Part shown: piece after piece, positions 63,946-64,000 of the stretch
Numbering within the stretch: the stretch's first letter is position 1
Layout of the letters: each line of letters starts with the position of its first letter
The notes under the pieces: generated by a model
Databases searched by the model: none
Seen by the model: only the letters and a program-made list of their open reading frames with translations
Told to the model about the DNA's origin: nothing
From: Dillenia suffruticosa
Taxonomy: Eukaryota > Streptophyta > Magnoliopsida > Dilleniales > Dilleniaceae
Assembly (NCBI GenBank): GCA_033439265.1
Contig: JAVTVX010000004.1
Span: 24,375,201-24,439,200 of the forward strand
Direction of reading: 5' to 3'
DNA: 64,000 nucleotides
Made by a program: the position numbers and the translations under genes

Positions 63946-63947
<2 letters not shown>
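63352..63947 (-). CDS. FCS-like zinc finger (FLZ, DUF581) protein
   Basis: Two exons, minus: 63947-63679 and 63577-63352; 495 bases, 164 residues. The FLZ domain spans about 69-112: FLKSCHLCNKQLSPDKDVYM, then FCSPECRNRQI across the intron, with Cys73, Cys76, Cys95 and Cys99 as the zinc ligands. FLZ proteins are plant-specific adaptors that bind SnRK1 kinase subunits and link energy and stress signals to other proteins. The intron splits the domain after MYR, the usual position. With the best splice sites the junction reads MYRDKGFC; in the family I recall MYRGDxxFC, so one Gly seems missing. A (CT)n array on the coding strand runs up to within two bases of the start codon. Confidence 0.88.

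Positions 63948-63948
<1 letters not shown>

Positions 63949-64000
<52 letters not shown>
63949..64000. repeat. (GA)26 microsatellite at the FLZ start codon, running off the window
   Basis: Uninterrupted GA array of at least 52 bases reaching the window edge. It forms the immediate 5' leader of the FLZ gene. Confidence 0.97.

Noticed and set aside
1-64000. CRISPR arrays, operons, rRNA, tRNA or known miRNA genes
   Set aside because: No direct-repeat/spacer array, cloverleaf or recalled miRNA sequence was seen; the DNA is plant nuclear.

Overview
This window is nuclear DNA of a flowering plant. The genes are split by AT-rich GT-AG introns, intergenic DNA is long and AT-rich with many (GA)n/(CT)n microsatellites and degraded transposons, and every recognisable protein belongs to a land-plant family. 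A woody eudicot or magnoliid is plausible, but the sequence alone does not fix the species. All six gene models that read through are on the minus strand.

Layout. 1-8028: a SAC-domain phosphoinositide phosphatase of the plant SAC1-5 group, with 13 coding exons in the window and its C-terminus off the left edge. 8029-12189: non-coding, with a dense orphan cluster of G-box (CACGTG) sites. 12190-18914: a GDSL esterase/lipase cluster made of two intact five-exon genes (364 and 370 residues) with matching intron phases, plus two broken fragments. 19490-21360: coding-like debris and a decayed NHL/LEA-2 type gene carrying a 58-bp internal duplication. 22393-24137: two non-autonomous DNA transposons. 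One is a 623-bp hAT-like element with a perfect 8-bp target duplication (CTGCCACA); the other is an 835-bp long-TIR element. 25673-27643: a group VII ERF with an N-terminal Met-Cys oxygen-sensing degron. 27644-37598: gene-poor DNA with a deleted Copia LTR retroelement enclosed by two 122-bp direct repeats. 37599-39965: an intronless subtilase, SBT1.5. 39966-46969: gene-poor, with GA arrays and a strong G-quadruplex motif. 46970-47662: an RBR E3 ubiquitin ligase pseudogene. 49330-60433: an ARID-PHD chromatin protein with 15 coding exons (774 residues). 63352-63947: a two-exon FCS-like zinc finger (FLZ) gene.

The neighbours do not form a pathway: membrane lipid signalling, secreted lipases, hypoxia transcription, a secreted protease, chromatin and SnRK1 adaptor functions are simply adjacent, as is usual in plants. 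I found no clearly new multi-gene system. The items most worth a second look are the exact hAT insertion, the 122-bp repeats around the retroelement, the RBR pseudogene, the GDSL birth-and-death cluster, the GC-AG intron in the SAC gene and the orphan G-box cluster. Exon boundaries were read by hand from splice consensus, frame continuity and recalled family similarity. Each complete model sums to a whole number of codons, but none has been checked against transcripts.
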